A program made the position numbers and the translations under genes. From Bacillus sp. A301a_S52 (GTDB lineage Bacteria > Bacillota > Bacilli > Bacillales > Salisediminibacteriaceae), in contig JABXYP010000001.1 in NCBI GenBank assembly GCA_024701455.1, forward strand, positions 1,988,001-2,052,000: a stretch of 64,000 bases of DNA, given 5' to 3'. How positions within the stretch are numbered: the first letter of the stretch is position 1; every line of letters starts with the position of its first letter. Of this stretch, positions 34,623 through 44,495 are shown in pieces. The notes below the pieces were generated by a model. It did not search any database, was not told where the DNA came from, and was given only the letters and a program-made list of their open reading frames with translations.

Positions 34623-35936
34623 TCAGGACTTATTCATAACACTGTGTTTGTTTAGAATGCTATTACTTACGAGATAGGCACTTGAGAAGGACACTTCAGA
34701 TAGCTGACCATAACCTTGACACCAATCACCAGCGAAAAAAACGTTAGGGAGCGCGTCGAAGTGCAATGGAAGTCCTCGCTGATTCATCGTCCAACGTATA
34801 GCTTGTAAAACAGGTTTTTTAGAAGCTCTAGGAATAACTAACGTTTTTCGCCATCCAGGAAAATGTTTATCATAGAAGCGCTCCATTTTTTCAATCATGG
34901 CGTCATGTGCTGCAGGATCATTAATATCACTTTGCTTTAAATAGCCAACTGCTTGTAATAACTGGCCGCCTTCTGGTGCAGCCTCCATATCATAATAAGA
35001 AATATCCGTCACGAAAATTTGTCTGTTTTTATCAAAAATATACGTATAGTCTGACTCAATCCTTTTTTTCAAACCGACATCATAAAACATGACATAAGTC
35101 GGTTCGTAATCCGTATACCTTTCTAATTCAGACTTAATGGCTGTGTCATGTAATAACTTTTGTAGTTCTTCTGGAGGGATTGCAAAAATAAATTGTTCAC
35201 CTGAAAAAGCATGTTTTTTCGTTTGTACTTCTGTAATACGATTTTGCTTTGTAACAACGTCGGATATTTTAGTTTTTTCATAGATAGCGCCGTTATTTTC
35301 TTTAATGACTCGTTTATATTCTTCAATTAGAACTTTCCAACCACCTTGTATGAAGCTAACGGGTATATTTGTTTTAAAAAGACGTCGATAATAATTAAAG
35401 AAAACATCGCTAGGAATACTATCAGGATCTCCAGAGAAAAAATTTGTTGTAGCGAGATTTAACATCATTTCTTTAACTGCTGGACTTATTTTCCGTAACT
35501 CAATCCATTCCTGGATCGATAAATTAGGGTCACCTTTCTCAAATCCTAATGTCGTAAAAAGCATATGATAAGCGAAACGAAATTTATCAAATCCTTTGAG
35601 AAGTTTTGTTTGTAAGAGGCCCCCGATATTACTTGTAATAACAGTTGCTTCTTCACCCATATCATATTTAGCTTTTAATTGAGAGAAGTCTTCCCAATGA
35701 ATACGAAGGTCTAATTCTTGTTCAATTTTAGTAAGGTAAGAGGTATCTCTTGCATAAATAGCATGAGCTCCAAAATTAAATTGATAGCCTTTAAGTTGGA
35801 TTGTCATAGCCCTACCACCAAGTTTACCTCTTTCTAATAGCGCCACTTTTTTGCCGTGATAAGCTAAATATGCGGCTGAGGTTAATCCAGCTAGACCTCC
35901 TCCTACGATGACCACATCGTACTGGCTGTTTTTCAT
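34623..35936 (-). CDS. FAD-dependent amine oxidase / carotenoid-desaturase-like protein
   Basis: This 437-residue flavoprotein belongs to the amine oxidase/CrtI-like superfamily. It has VVIVGGGLAGLTSAAYLAYH (about 9-28) and LLERGKLGGRAMTIQL at the N-terminus and FFAGDWCQGYGQLSEVSFSS near the C-terminus. The substrate is unknown; it is not close to canonical phytoene desaturase and no synthase gene lies nearby. ATG 35936 follows GGAGG. It is co-oriented with proC but separated by a strong terminator. Confidence 0.75.
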   Translation of the reverse strand: MKNSQYDVVIVGGGLAGLTSAAYLAYHGKKVALLERGKLGGRAMTIQLKGYQFNFGAHAIYARDTSYLTKIEQELDLRIHWEDFSQLKAKYDMGEEATVITSNIGGLLQTKLLKGFDKFRFAYHMLFTTLGFEKGDPNLSIQEWIELRKISPAVKEMMLNLATTNFFSGDPDSIPSDVFFNYYRRLFKTNIPVSFIQGGWKVLIEEYKRVIKENNGAIYEKTKISDVVTKQNRITEVQTKKHAFSGEQFIFAIPPEELQKLLHDTAIKSELERYTDYEPTYVMFYDVGLKKRIESDYTYIFDKNRQIFVTDISYYDMEAAPEGGQLLQAVGYLKQSDINDPAAHDAMIEKMERFYDKHFPGWRKTLVIPRASKKPVLQAIRWTMNQRGLPLHFDALPNVFFAGDWCQGYGQLSEVSFSSAYLVSNSILNKHSVMNKS

Positions 35937-36026
35937 TGTGAGACCTCCTGCAAAAATTCAGTATGTATGATAGAACGTATACTGTTAATAATTATAACCT
36001 ACTGTAAATAGGGATTAAAGAGAGAA

Positions 36027-36062
36027 AATACCCTGGGTGAAGTTACTTTGCTACCCAGGGTT
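36027..36062 (-). terminator. Terminator after proC
   Basis: CCCTGGGT (36031-36038) pairs with ACCCAGGG (36053-36060), and TATTTT follows on the minus strand. It ends the proC transcript. Confidence 0.85.
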
Positions 36063-36077
36063 AACGAATTATAATAA

Positions 36078-36941
36078 CTACCTTACGTCATTTTCTACGT
36101 TTTTAGAGGTGAGGGCGCGATCATTTGTCAGTGCTCCCAGCTCCTTTGATCGTTCAGCTGCTTTTTCTATGCAGGAAATAATGATGTCCTGCATTTGTTG
36201 CTCTCTTAATACATTGAATCCGGCTTCAGTTGTACCTCCTGGACTCATAATTTGCTGGTATAAAACAGCTGGGGAAGAGTCGTTTTCCTGTACACGCAAA
36301 CCGGCCCCTAACAATGTTTGAGAGACGAGATGTCTCGCGAGATTCTGATCGATACCAATTTTTACTGCTGCCAATTCCATCGCTTCCATTAAGTAATAAA
36401 TATAGGCTGGGCCAGTTCCGGTTAAAGCTGTGAGGGCATCCATCGTTTTTTCGGGAACTTCTGCAGTTTCCCCAACTAACTTAAAGGTATCTTTTACTCT
36501 AGACACATGGTCTTCGTCAACCCATTTCCCCAGCGCCATTGGTGTCATCGAAGCATTTACGACCGCAGAAGTATTTGGTATAGTGCGAATAACAGGCACA
36601 TTTAAAGTAGAGAAGAAGTCTTCTAAAGCTTCAGTTGTGATGCCAGCCATGACAGAAACGAGGGGGATGTCATGAGTCAAGTGACGTTGTAACGGCTTTA
36701 ACGCCAGTTTCCAGTCTTTTGGTTTACAAGCAATAAGTAGCATGTGGCCATGTGTCATGAGCTCATCTATTTTGCGTGTCGTTTTTACCCCGTAAGTAGT
36801 CGATAGTTCTTCAAGACGTTGATCATTCGATCTGTTTGTAACTAAAATATTTTGTGGTGCCATTTGTCCGCTTTTCACCCATCCACAAATAAGAGCTTCT
36901 GCCATAGAACCTGCACCAAGTATACTAATCATCGTATTCAT
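36078..36941 (-). CDS. proC: Pyrroline-5-carboxylate reductase
   Basis: This 287-residue enzyme reduces P5C to proline with NADPH. The N-terminal MISILGAGSMAEALI is the Rossmann motif; GPAYIYYLMEAMELAAV (about 176-192) and SPGGTTEAGFNVL (about 238-250) are the family signature. The synteny with yqjO/proI of B. subtilis supports the call. ATG 36941 follows AAAGGTGG. Confidence 0.94.
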   Translation of the reverse strand: MNTMISILGAGSMAEALICGWVKSGQMAPQNILVTNRSNDQRLEELSTTYGVKTTRKIDELMTHGHMLLIACKPKDWKLALKPLQRHLTHDIPLVSVMAGITTEALEDFFSTLNVPVIRTIPNTSAVVNASMTPMALGKWVDEDHVSRVKDTFKLVGETAEVPEKTMDALTALTGTGPAYIYYLMEAMELAAVKIGIDQNLARHLVSQTLLGAGLRVQENDSSPAVLYQQIMSPGGTTEAGFNVLREQQMQDIIISCIEKAAERSKELGALTNDRALTSKNVENDVR

Positions 36942-37429
36942 AAGTGACCACCTTTTATCTCATCCGTTATTTATAGAATAGTTCAAATTTCCATCATTAT
37001 GAGTGTGAATGGATGAAAAGTCAATAGAATAACGCTAAAATAACTTCAAAAGGTTTTCTAATAGCACTAAAGAATGCGTTACTTTGAACGTCATAATTTA
37101 AAACTAAGGTGTCAAAATTTAAATTATGACTGTGATCTTGACTTCAGATGGACGCTTTATCGACGGCTTGTCATCAGTGCTCAGGAAATCCTATATTAAA
37201 TAAAATTCATTGTAAATTTTTCGTTTTAAAACTATGTTTATTTTAGTTGTTTTGAAGGACCAATGTATTAATTATGTCCAATAACGAGCCAGAGTTTTCA
37301 CTCAGATCACTAACAACGTTTTACCAGCATCCTGACTAGTAGTCCTGATTGAAGGTTTGCTTTATAGTTAGCATGGACAAGGTTGCGTAAATGTGTTTTG
37401 AAATTTTGTATTATAAAGTGGGGATATTG
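36942..37429. other. Gene-free stretch with repeat-tail remnant
   Basis: I find no gene. A tail of the dispersed repeat lies at 37346-37367. A weakly similar head (TCAGATGGACG, about 37145) may mark the other end of a degenerate copy about 220 bases long. Confidence 0.45.
37346..37367 (+). repeat. Dispersed repeat, tail fragment
   Basis: CCTGATTGAAGGTTTGCTTT plus AT matches the conserved tail TGATTGAAGNTTNGNTTTAT seen at 14.7, 29.1, 55.2 and 59.9 kb. The hairpins are not preserved here. Confidence 0.65.
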
Positions 37430-38224
37430 ATGAAAAGGTGTTTAAAAAATGATGTTATTGTGATTACAGGAGCATCTGGAGGAATTGGTAAAGAATTAGC
37501 CATTGAAGTTGCTCAACAAGGAGGGACGCCAGTCTTACTTGCCCGCTCGGTTGATAAGTTAAAAGGAGTTTCAGACTATATATGTCATACAACTGGCATT
37601 AAAGCACCAATATATGAATTAGATGTGTCAGATCTTAATGAGGTAAATACTGTATTTAACACTATTTATAAGGATATAGGTGCTATTACAGCCCTTATAA
37701 ATAATGCCGGATTTGCAGTGTTTGACACTGTAGCAGATGCTGACTTAGTAGATATGGAAAACATGTTTAAAGTAAATGTATTTGGAACGATTGCATGTAC
37801 AAAGCAGGTTCTTCCATACATGATGACGCAAGGTTATGGACACATTATTTTTATCGCGTCAATCGCTAGCAAAATTCCCACACCTAAAGCCAGTGTCTAT
37901 TCAGCTACGAAGCACGCTGTTCTCGGTTTTGCAAATGCTTTAAGGATGGAGCTTCATGAGAGTCCTCTCCATGTAAGCATCGTTAATCCGGGTCCTGTTC
38001 GTACTGATTTTTTCAATGTTGCTGATAAATCAGGTAATTATGAGAAAAATGTTCAAAATTATATGCTGGAGCCAACGTACGTGTCTAAAAAAACAGCACG
38101 CTTATTAAGAAAGCCGAAACGAGAAATTAATCTCCCGATATGGATGGGAGCAGGTGCTATGTTATATCAACTGTGTCCCAGCTTGTTTCAAAAAATACTT
38201 GGTAAACATATGAATAAAAAATGA
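37430..38224 (+). CDS. Short-chain dehydrogenase (YqjQ-like)
   Basis: This 264-residue SDR enzyme has the cofactor motif ITGASGGIGKELA (about 12-24), NNAGFA near residue 87, and the catalytic Ser-Tyr-Lys in FIASIASKIPTPKASVYSATK. The typical PGPVRTDFFNVA follows. The C-terminal hydrophobic segment (about 230-260) suggests membrane association. The substrate is unknown. I chose ATG 37430 with GTGGGGA just upstream, not the distal ATG at 37391. It matches the position of B. subtilis yqjQ next to yqjO/proI. Confidence 0.82.
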   Translation: MKRCLKNDVIVITGASGGIGKELAIEVAQQGGTPVLLARSVDKLKGVSDYICHTTGIKAPIYELDVSDLNEVNTVFNTIYKDIGAITALINNAGFAVFDTVADADLVDMENMFKVNVFGTIACTKQVLPYMMTQGYGHIIFIASIASKIPTPKASVYSATKHAVLGFANALRMELHESPLHVSIVNPGPVRTDFFNVADKSGNYEKNVQNYMLEPTYVSKKTARLLRKPKREINLPIWMGAGAMLYQLCPSLFQKILGKHMNKK

Positions 38225-38471
38225 ACTATCAGAAGAAAAGAACTTTGTCAATTGTCAGATGATATATCATTGAATCCAGCTAAATGGTTAATTAAACTAA
38301 AACCTTGTTACAACTGAATTCCTGTTCATTTATGACAGGTAAATGTAACTTAATGTTCACGAAAAGTTCACAATTTTTATAGCGAAATGGTGTATAGTAG
38401 ACCTTGTAATCTAATAAAACCGTGAATAATTTCACATGCTAACTCACGGAATAAAAGAGAGGAAGTTTATA

Positions 38472-38786
38472 GTGATCGTAAAAGATTTAGTGGAGACGAG
38501 AGAACTTTTGACCGACGAAACACCTGAAGATGTCTTTGTAGTGTACGAACGGTTTGACAATAAGGACTGTCAATGTATAGGGGACGCGGTAGAGGAAATC
38601 GAATGTGATCCGGAAGAAATTATTCAGATTTTAATAGGAAATCCGGAAGCATCGAAATCGTTAACAAGCGCGGCAACTTATAAAGTTGGTGAAGATTTCA
38701 CTTCCATCGAAGCGATCATTGAAGATATAAAATTAAAACATTCACACTACCTAATAGATAAGCCTGAATTAGCCCCTCTTGGATAA
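38472..38786 (+). CDS. Small acidic protein of unknown function
   Basis: This 104-residue acidic protein starts at GTG 38472 with AGAGGAAG about eight bases upstream; an upstream TTG lacks a site. It contains ETPEDVFVVYERFDNKDCQC near residue 20 and a long Glu/Asp-rich part with no membrane segment. I do not recognise a family. The terminator stem overlaps the end of its coding region. Confidence 0.65.
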   Translation: MIVKDLVETRELLTDETPEDVFVVYERFDNKDCQCIGDAVEEIECDPEEIIQILIGNPEASKSLTSAATYKVGEDFTSIEAIIEDIKLKHSHYLIDKPELAPLG

Positions 38787-38803
38787 TCCAAGAGGGTTTT
38801 TCT
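38774..38803 (+). terminator. Terminator overlapping the end of the small acidic gene
   Basis: CCCTCTTGGAT-AA-TCCAAGAGGG is followed by five T. It begins 12 bases before the end of the preceding gene. Confidence 0.9.
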
Positions 38804-39019
38804 TGTTGACCTGTAACCTGAGCTAAAAAAATAAAAGATGACTTTTTTGAATAGGCGAGATGAAACTATAATAACTCGCGCTAAACGATATGACGACTCC
38901 TAAAAAGAGATAAATGTCGTATAATGAAGTTTAAAGCTTTACAATTAAATTAAAAGAGCAGCAAAGTCTATTACAATGTATATGTAAAATAAACAAGAAG
39001 CACAAAGGAGAGACATAAA

Positions 39020-39490
39020 GTGATAAATGTTTTATTTGTATGTTTGGGGAATATTTGTCGGTCACCAATGGCAGAGGCCGTTTTTCGAAAGAAAGTGAAA
39101 CAGGCAGGGTTACAGAACAAAATAGCGACAGACTCAGCGGGGACTGGAAATTGGCACATTGGAAAACGTCCACACGAAGGGACGCTCGCTATTTTAGCAA
39201 AGTATCGTGTAGAGGACGAACAACTGGTTGCACGTCAAGTTGTTAAACAAGATTTATCAACATATGATTACATTATTGCAATGGATGCCTCGAATATGAA
39301 GCATCTTGATGAACTTAATACATTAGAGGTCAATGTTCACTTGCATAAGCTATTAGATTTTGTAGAAACAAGTCAAGTAAAAGATGTACCCGATCCATAT
39401 TTCACGGGGAACTTTGAAGAAGTGTATGATTTAATTAATGAAGGGTGTAGCGCTTTATTAGCGTTCATCAAAGAACAAGAAGGTATCTAG
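39020..39490 (+). CDS. Low molecular weight protein tyrosine phosphatase
   Basis: This 156-residue phosphatase has the P-loop VCLGNICRSPMAEAVF at residues 6-21 (Cys, Asn, Cys, Arg, Ser), and the acid Asp in DVPDPYFTG (about 118-126). The family dephosphorylates protein tyrosine or arginine; which this one targets is not clear, but it resembles YfkJ-type enzymes. The start GTG 39020 follows AAAGGAG. Confidence 0.9.
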   Translation: MINVLFVCLGNICRSPMAEAVFRKKVKQAGLQNKIATDSAGTGNWHIGKRPHEGTLAILAKYRVEDEQLVARQVVKQDLSTYDYIIAMDASNMKHLDELNTLEVNVHLHKLLDFVETSQVKDVPDPYFTGNFEEVYDLINEGCSALLAFIKEQEGI

Positions 39491-39510
39491 ACAAACCTAT
39501 TTTAAGTTAG

Positions 39511-39537
39511 CCGACCTACTTACAGGGTCGGTTTTTT
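39511..39537 (+). terminator. Terminator after the tyrosine phosphatase gene
   Basis: CCGACC pairs with GGTCGG around TACTTACAG and is followed by six T. Confidence 0.88.
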
Positions 39538-39557
39538 AATTAGTACGTGTGCACATT

Positions 39558-39603
39558 TTTTATCACAGATGACCGTCCGTAAAATTCCCACTGATGGAAG
39601 GGG
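39558..39603 (+). repeat. Dispersed repeat, short form
   Basis: TTTTATCACAGATGACCGTCCGTAAA is followed at once by TTCCCACTGATGGAAG, so the head is joined to a tail remnant as in the 14.7 kb copy. The rest of the tail is lost. Confidence 0.7.
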
Positions 39604-39729
39604 ACAACTTGTCGGTGTTTCCAAATAGCCTTCTTTTGCTTATAAATATTTAGCATAGTTTAGTTCAAGTATCTAATAGGGTATAGAGGTTACAGTGTTT
39701 TGGTAAAGACCTTTGGGGAGTTGAGAGTA

Positions 39730-40719
39730 TTGAGTGAATTTAATCGTATGCTTCAGGCAAGAAAATGGATGAAAACAAATGAAAATTTTTTATCTACTTG
39801 GCACGCGCACGTAGGCTATACATTAGATTTGTTTCATTGTTTTAGAAAATATCGCTCTGTGGACCATGTTGCCGAAAACCGTGATTTTAACCGTGCTCTT
39901 CTTAAACGATGGATAGAAGTGGGGTTAGAGGTAGGTCATTTGAAAAAAAGTATCACGGGAAAAATAAAAGCCAAACGAAAACTCATAAAATATGCATCAG
40001 CGAACAGCCCCGAGTCTGTTGGCGTTTTATTAAGAGAGATGATGGAATTACACCTCCCCACTTTATTAAAATATCCTGATTTACTAAAAAATAACGAGCG
40101 GATAGAGTACTTGGAAGAGCATTTTGCAAATGTAGTGGCAGAGACATCCACATTATTGGAAAAGGTTTCTATTTCCCCAATTTTAAAAATTGTGAAAAAA
40201 AATAAACCGGCCACAATTATCGATTTAGGCTGTGGTTATGGTGGTTATTTAAAACGTATACAAAATCGTTTTCCAGCGATTGCTCTTAATGGCGTCGAAA
40301 TAAATGAAAAAGTGGCTAATCAAGCAAGAAATGTCTTAAATGAACAGGCAAAGATTTATTGTGCTGATATGGTGACATTTATAGAGAAGTATAGCTTTAA
40401 AGCAGATATGGTCATGGTACATAATTTACTCTATTATTTTGCTCCTGAAGAGAGGCCAGAGCTATTTGAAAAAATGGCTTCAATCATGAATCAGGGAGGA
40501 ATCATCACGTTTATACACCCTGTCAATGGAGCGAAACATGGACAAACCTTTACAGCTGCATTTAATACATTTATGACAGCTCACAAAAATCTTTATCCTC
40601 TTCCCACAATAAAAGACATGAAGCGCAGCAGCAAAAAAGCTGGACTTAAAATAATGACGATTAAACCGCTCATTAGAGAAGGTGGTTGGTACTTAATAAC
40701 AATGAAAAAAGCAAATTAA
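39730..40719 (+). CDS. Class I SAM-dependent methyltransferase
   Basis: This 329-residue protein has an N-terminal helical region of about 160 residues and a C-terminal Rossmann methyltransferase domain with ATIIDLGCGYGGYLKRI (about 170-186) and NGVEINEKVANQAR. The substrate is unknown. The start is uncertain: TTG 39730 has GGGGAG 10 bases upstream, and TTG 39700 is an upstream option. The gene is 98 bases ahead of the asparagine synthetase gene, so they may be co-transcribed. Confidence 0.75.
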   Translation: MSEFNRMLQARKWMKTNENFLSTWHAHVGYTLDLFHCFRKYRSVDHVAENRDFNRALLKRWIEVGLEVGHLKKSITGKIKAKRKLIKYASANSPESVGVLLREMMELHLPTLLKYPDLLKNNERIEYLEEHFANVVAETSTLLEKVSISPILKIVKKNKPATIIDLGCGYGGYLKRIQNRFPAIALNGVEINEKVANQARNVLNEQAKIYCADMVTFIEKYSFKADMVMVHNLLYYFAPEERPELFEKMASIMNQGGIITFIHPVNGAKHGQTFTAAFNTFMTAHKNLYPLPTIKDMKRSSKKAGLKIMTIKPLIREGGWYLITMKKAN

Positions 40720-40817
40720 TAGATTGGCCACCTAATCAGTAGTCAATAGGACAACCCTCATTGAATAGCATAAAAAAACAACTGTTTACAGTTCAAGATT
40801 GGAAACGAGGGATGAAC

Positions 40818-42656
40818 ATGTGTGGAATTACTGGATGGGTGGATCAATCAGAAAATTTAATAAACCACGAAGAAACGTTAAAACAGATGGCTAACCAATT
40901 GACTCTGCGTGGTCCAGATGCGATTACGACATGGAGCTGTGAAAAGGCTGTTTTCGGTCATACACGTCTAATCGTCGTTGATCCAGCAGGTGGTGCTCAA
41001 CCAATGACGAAGAAGAAAAATGGGTTTAGCTATACGGTTTGTTATAACGGGGAATTATACAATACAGAGGACATAAGAAAAGAATTGCGTGCTCTCGGGT
41101 ATAGCTTTAACTCTCATTCTGATACAGAAGTTTTGCTGACTGCCTATATTCAATGGAGAGAAGCCTGTGTTGAAAAATTAACTGGAATCTTTGCATTTGC
41201 TGTTTGGGATGAAGAGCGAAATGAACTGTTTTTAGCGAGAGATCGGTTAGGTGTGAAGCCATTATTTTATACTTTATGTAACAAAGGGATCATCTTTGGC
41301 TCGGAAATAAAAGCGATATTAGCTCATCCAGCCATAAATACGAGCGTTGGGATTGAAGGATGGCAAGAATTACTTGGATTAAGTCCGTCTCGAACCCCTG
41401 GACATGGTATTTTTACTGGGATTAATGAATTAAGGCCTGCTCATCTCATGCGGTTTAGTGGTGGCAAAGCAACTATTCAAAGATATTGGCAAGTAAAAAG
41501 TCAGCAACATCGTGAATCAACTGAAGATACGGCGGCTCATATACGCCATTTATTGACGACAGCCGTTGAAGGACAGTTGGTAGCTGATGTGCCAGTCTCA
41601 ACATTTCTGTCAGGTGGGCTTGATTCTAGCGCTATTTCAGCGATTGCAGCTGGATTTTATAAACAAAAAGGGCGTTCACCTTTAAAAACCTTCTCGTTCG
41701 ATTATGAGGATAATGACCGTTATTTTACCTCTAGTCATTTTCAACCTGATGCTGACAGCCCATGGGTAGAACGGATGGTTGAAAAACTTAATACTGCTCA
41801 TACGAAAGCAGTTATTAAACAAACTGAGCTATATAAGTTGCTGGAATTAGCAGTTAAAGCAAGAGATTTACCTGGAATGGCAGACATTGATTCTTCGTTG
41901 CTATGGTTTTGCGGAGAAATCCGTAAACAAGCGACTGTGGCCTTGTCTGGTGAATGTGCCGATGAAATTTTTGGCGGATATCCGTGGTTTCATGATAAAG
42001 AAAAATTACAGGGAGATATTTTCCCATGGATGAATTCATTAGAGGAGAGAGAACAGTTACTTAGACCGGAATGGCAGGCGAAACTTCACTTAAAGGCTTA
42101 TGTGAGAGAACGTTACAAGGAAACATTAGATGAAGTACCTGTCTTAGAAGGAGAAGTAGAAGAAGAGGCTCAAAGGAGGAGTTTATTCTACGTCAATATG
42201 ATATGGTTTATGACGACTTTACTGGAACGAAAAGACCGAATGAGTATGGCACAAAGCTTAGAGGTTCGAGTCCCCTTTGCTGATCATAAGCTCGTGGAAT
42301 ATGTGTGGAACATACCATGGGAAATGAAGATGTTAAACGGTAGAGAAAAGGGAATATTAAGACGTGCGATGGAAGGCATTCTACCACACGATGTCTTGTA
42401 TAGAAAGAAAAGCCCTTTCCCTAAAACTCACCATCCTATTTATCGAAAATTGGTCTCAGATTCGCTCATGAAACTTGTTGAACAGAAAGAATCACCTATT
42501 TTCAATAAGCTTGATTATCAAAAGGTAAAGACACTTGCTGAAACAGAAGGAAGCTCCTTTAAAAAACCATATTTCGGACAATTGATGACTGGTCCACAGT
42601 TAATGGCTTACTTGCTTCAATTAGATGGTTGGATGAGACATTATAATGTGAGCTGA
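40818..42656 (+). CDS. asnO: Asparagine synthetase (glutamine-hydrolysing), AsnO type
   Basis: This 612-residue enzyme makes asparagine from aspartate, ATP and glutamine. I chose ATG 40818 because the N-terminal nucleophile must be Cys2 (MCGITGWVDQ); the upstream ATG at 40761 would bury it. The glutaminase domain shows RGPDAITTW, TRLIVVDPAGGAQPM and YNGELYN. The synthetase domain shows the P-loop STFLSGGLDSSAISAI (about 255-270) and the ALSGECADEIFGGYPWF segment. Sequence details match B. subtilis AsnO (YisO), which is needed for sporulation, better than AsnB. Confidence 0.88.
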   Translation: MCGITGWVDQSENLINHEETLKQMANQLTLRGPDAITTWSCEKAVFGHTRLIVVDPAGGAQPMTKKKNGFSYTVCYNGELYNTEDIRKELRALGYSFNSHSDTEVLLTAYIQWREACVEKLTGIFAFAVWDEERNELFLARDRLGVKPLFYTLCNKGIIFGSEIKAILAHPAINTSVGIEGWQELLGLSPSRTPGHGIFTGINELRPAHLMRFSGGKATIQRYWQVKSQQHRESTEDTAAHIRHLLTTAVEGQLVADVPVSTFLSGGLDSSAISAIAAGFYKQKGRSPLKTFSFDYEDNDRYFTSSHFQPDADSPWVERMVEKLNTAHTKAVIKQTELYKLLELAVKARDLPGMADIDSSLLWFCGEIRKQATVALSGECADEIFGGYPWFHDKEKLQGDIFPWMNSLEEREQLLRPEWQAKLHLKAYVRERYKETLDEVPVLEGEVEEEAQRRSLFYVNMIWFMTTLLERKDRMSMAQSLEVRVPFADHKLVEYVWNIPWEMKMLNGREKGILRRAMEGILPHDVLYRKKSPFPKTHHPIYRKLVSDSLMKLVEQKESPIFNKLDYQKVKTLAETEGSSFKKPYFGQLMTGPQLMAYLLQLDGWMRHYNVS

Positions 42657-42992
42657 AGTGGTCATTAAGCTAAGAAAGAATAATGATTTACTATTAAAAT
42701 ATAGTCACTGTTCGTATTGACTTAACATAGGGTAAAGCGTCATGAATATAGTGGATAATAGAATAATAGGAATCCCTCTTGTATCTATAAAACAAAATTT
42801 ATTTTTATGATTACATTATACAGAAAACACCCCTTTAATTATGAAGGAATGGTGTTTTTTGTATGATCGCTGTGGATTCAGAACATAATTGAAAAGAAGA
42901 ACTTTAAACTAGAGCAGACAGAATACTGGTTGTATTATGGCTTTCTTATAGAGCAGGGACTCATTATAGATTTTTATAGTAAGAGGTGACAC
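42657..42992. other. Gene-free stretch with terminator
   Basis: No gene is visible. The stretch contains the terminator at 42834-42861, and the ribosome binding site AGAGGTG of the CrtI-like gene lies at its end. Confidence 0.5.
42834..42861 (+). terminator. Terminator upstream of the CrtI-like gene
   Basis: AAAACACC pairs with GGTGTTTT, followed by two more T. It lies about 180 bases after asnO. Confidence 0.7.
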
Positions 42993-44495
42993 ATGCAGAG
43001 GAAGAAAATTGCAATAATAGGGGCTGGCCCAGGGGGATTAGCCGCAGCGATGTTATTGTCAGCAAGAGGCTATCACGTTCAGCTGTTCGAAAAGCAGGAC
43101 TATATTGGAGGACGAACATCCTCATTTTCTAAATTTGGTTATACATTTGATTTAGGCCCGACTTTTTTTAGTATGCCATATATTCTAGAAGAAATATTTC
43201 TGGAAGCAGGCCGTCGGTTAGATGATTATGTGTCGCTTAAAAAAATAGATCCTATGTACACACTTATGTTTGATGATTTCTCCATGAAAGCAAGCTCAGA
43301 TCGACAAAAAATGAAACAAATTGTTGAGACGCATTTCCCTGGGTATGGTATTCAATACGAACGTTTTATGTTAGATACACGTAAGAAAATGAATGTATTA
43401 TTACCAATTCTACAAAAAAATCACGATTCTCTTTTTGATTATGTACGATTACAAAGTATAAAAGCCTGGCCAAAGTTAGAATTAAGTAAAACGTTATATG
43501 ATGTGTTATCCAAATATTTTGACGATGATCGCTTAAAATTATCATTCACCTTTCAGTCCAAATATTTAGGAATGTCCCCCTGGGAGTGTCCAGGTTTATT
43601 TAGCATCTTGGCTTTTATGGAACATGAGTATGGTATTTTTCATCCAGTAGGGGGGCTAAATAAATTGACTGAAGCTATGGGGATCGTGGCTAGAGAACAT
43701 GGAGCAGGTATACATACAGGAACAGGAGTGGCTAAAATAATCATCGGCAATAATCGGACTGTTAAAGGTTTACAGCTAGACAATGGCGATAAAATAGCGG
43801 TTGATCATGTTATTATGAATGCTGATTTTGCTCAAGCCATGAGTCAGCTTGTGGAGGATGATCTGCGAAGAAAGTATAAGACAATCAAATTAGAAAAAAA
43901 ACGCTACTCGTGTTCTACTTTTATGATTTATGCTGGAGTAGATACCTCTGTACCGTTAGATCATCATACTATATTATTTTCTAAAGATTACAAACGAAAT
44001 GTAGAAGAAATTTCACATTTGAAAACGGTATCCCAAGACCCGTCTATCTATATTCAGAATGCCTCAATAACAGATTCAACATTAGCTCCAACGGGGAAGT
44101 CAGCATTGTACATTCTCGCTCCAGTCCCTAACAATTTTAGTCCTATAGAATGGGAGAAAGAAAAAGGAGCTTTTTATGATTTAATCCTGTCTAAAGTGGA
44201 AGAAAAAACAGGCTTACACAACCTCCGACATAAACTTGAAACAGAAACCGTTTTAACACCGGCTGATTGGGAAAATAAAAAGTACGTGTATAAAGGAGCT
44301 ACATTTAACTTAGCTCATAATTTACGACAAATGATGTATTTCAGACCTCATAATAAGTTGACAGAATTTAGAGGTCTTTGGCTCGTTGGAGGAGGTACAC
44401 ATCCAGGGAGTGGGCTACCAACGATCTTTGAATCAGCGCGAATTACGGCAAATCTCCTTTCAAGGGAAATGGATTGGGGCGAAGGAATGGTGTAG
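42993..44495 (+). CDS. Phytoene-desaturase family protein (CrtI/CrtN-like)
   Basis: This 500-residue flavoprotein matches the CrtI family. It has AIIGAGPGGLAAAMLLSARG (about 7-26) and EKQDYIGGRTSSF with the second part of the FAD site. The C-terminal signature is LWLVGGGTHPGSGLPTIFES (about 463-482), with the family ending ARITANLL. It would desaturate or oxidise a C30-C40 carotenoid precursor. No phytoene/squalene synthase gene is adjacent, so the pathway cannot be read from here. ATG 42993 follows AGAGGTG. Confidence 0.85.
   Translation: MQRKKIAIIGAGPGGLAAAMLLSARGYHVQLFEKQDYIGGRTSSFSKFGYTFDLGPTFFSMPYILEEIFLEAGRRLDDYVSLKKIDPMYTLMFDDFSMKASSDRQKMKQIVETHFPGYGIQYERFMLDTRKKMNVLLPILQKNHDSLFDYVRLQSIKAWPKLELSKTLYDVLSKYFDDDRLKLSFTFQSKYLGMSPWECPGLFSILAFMEHEYGIFHPVGGLNKLTEAMGIVAREHGAGIHTGTGVAKIIIGNNRTVKGLQLDNGDKIAVDHVIMNADFAQAMSQLVEDDLRRKYKTIKLEKKRYSCSTFMIYAGVDTSVPLDHHTILFSKDYKRNVEEISHLKTVSQDPSIYIQNASITDSTLAPTGKSALYILAPVPNNFSPIEWEKEKGAFYDLILSKVEEKTGLHNLRHKLETETVLTPADWENKKYVYKGATFNLAHNLRQMMYFRPHNKLTEFRGLWLVGGGTHPGSGLPTIFESARITANLLSREMDWGEGMV

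Noticed and set aside
40761..40817. ATG 40761 as start of the asparagine synthetase
   Set aside because: The enzyme needs Cys2 as the N-terminal nucleophile, which requires the start at 40818.
40720..40817. T-box leader for asparagine synthetase
   Set aside because: The gap is too short and no T-box motif is present.
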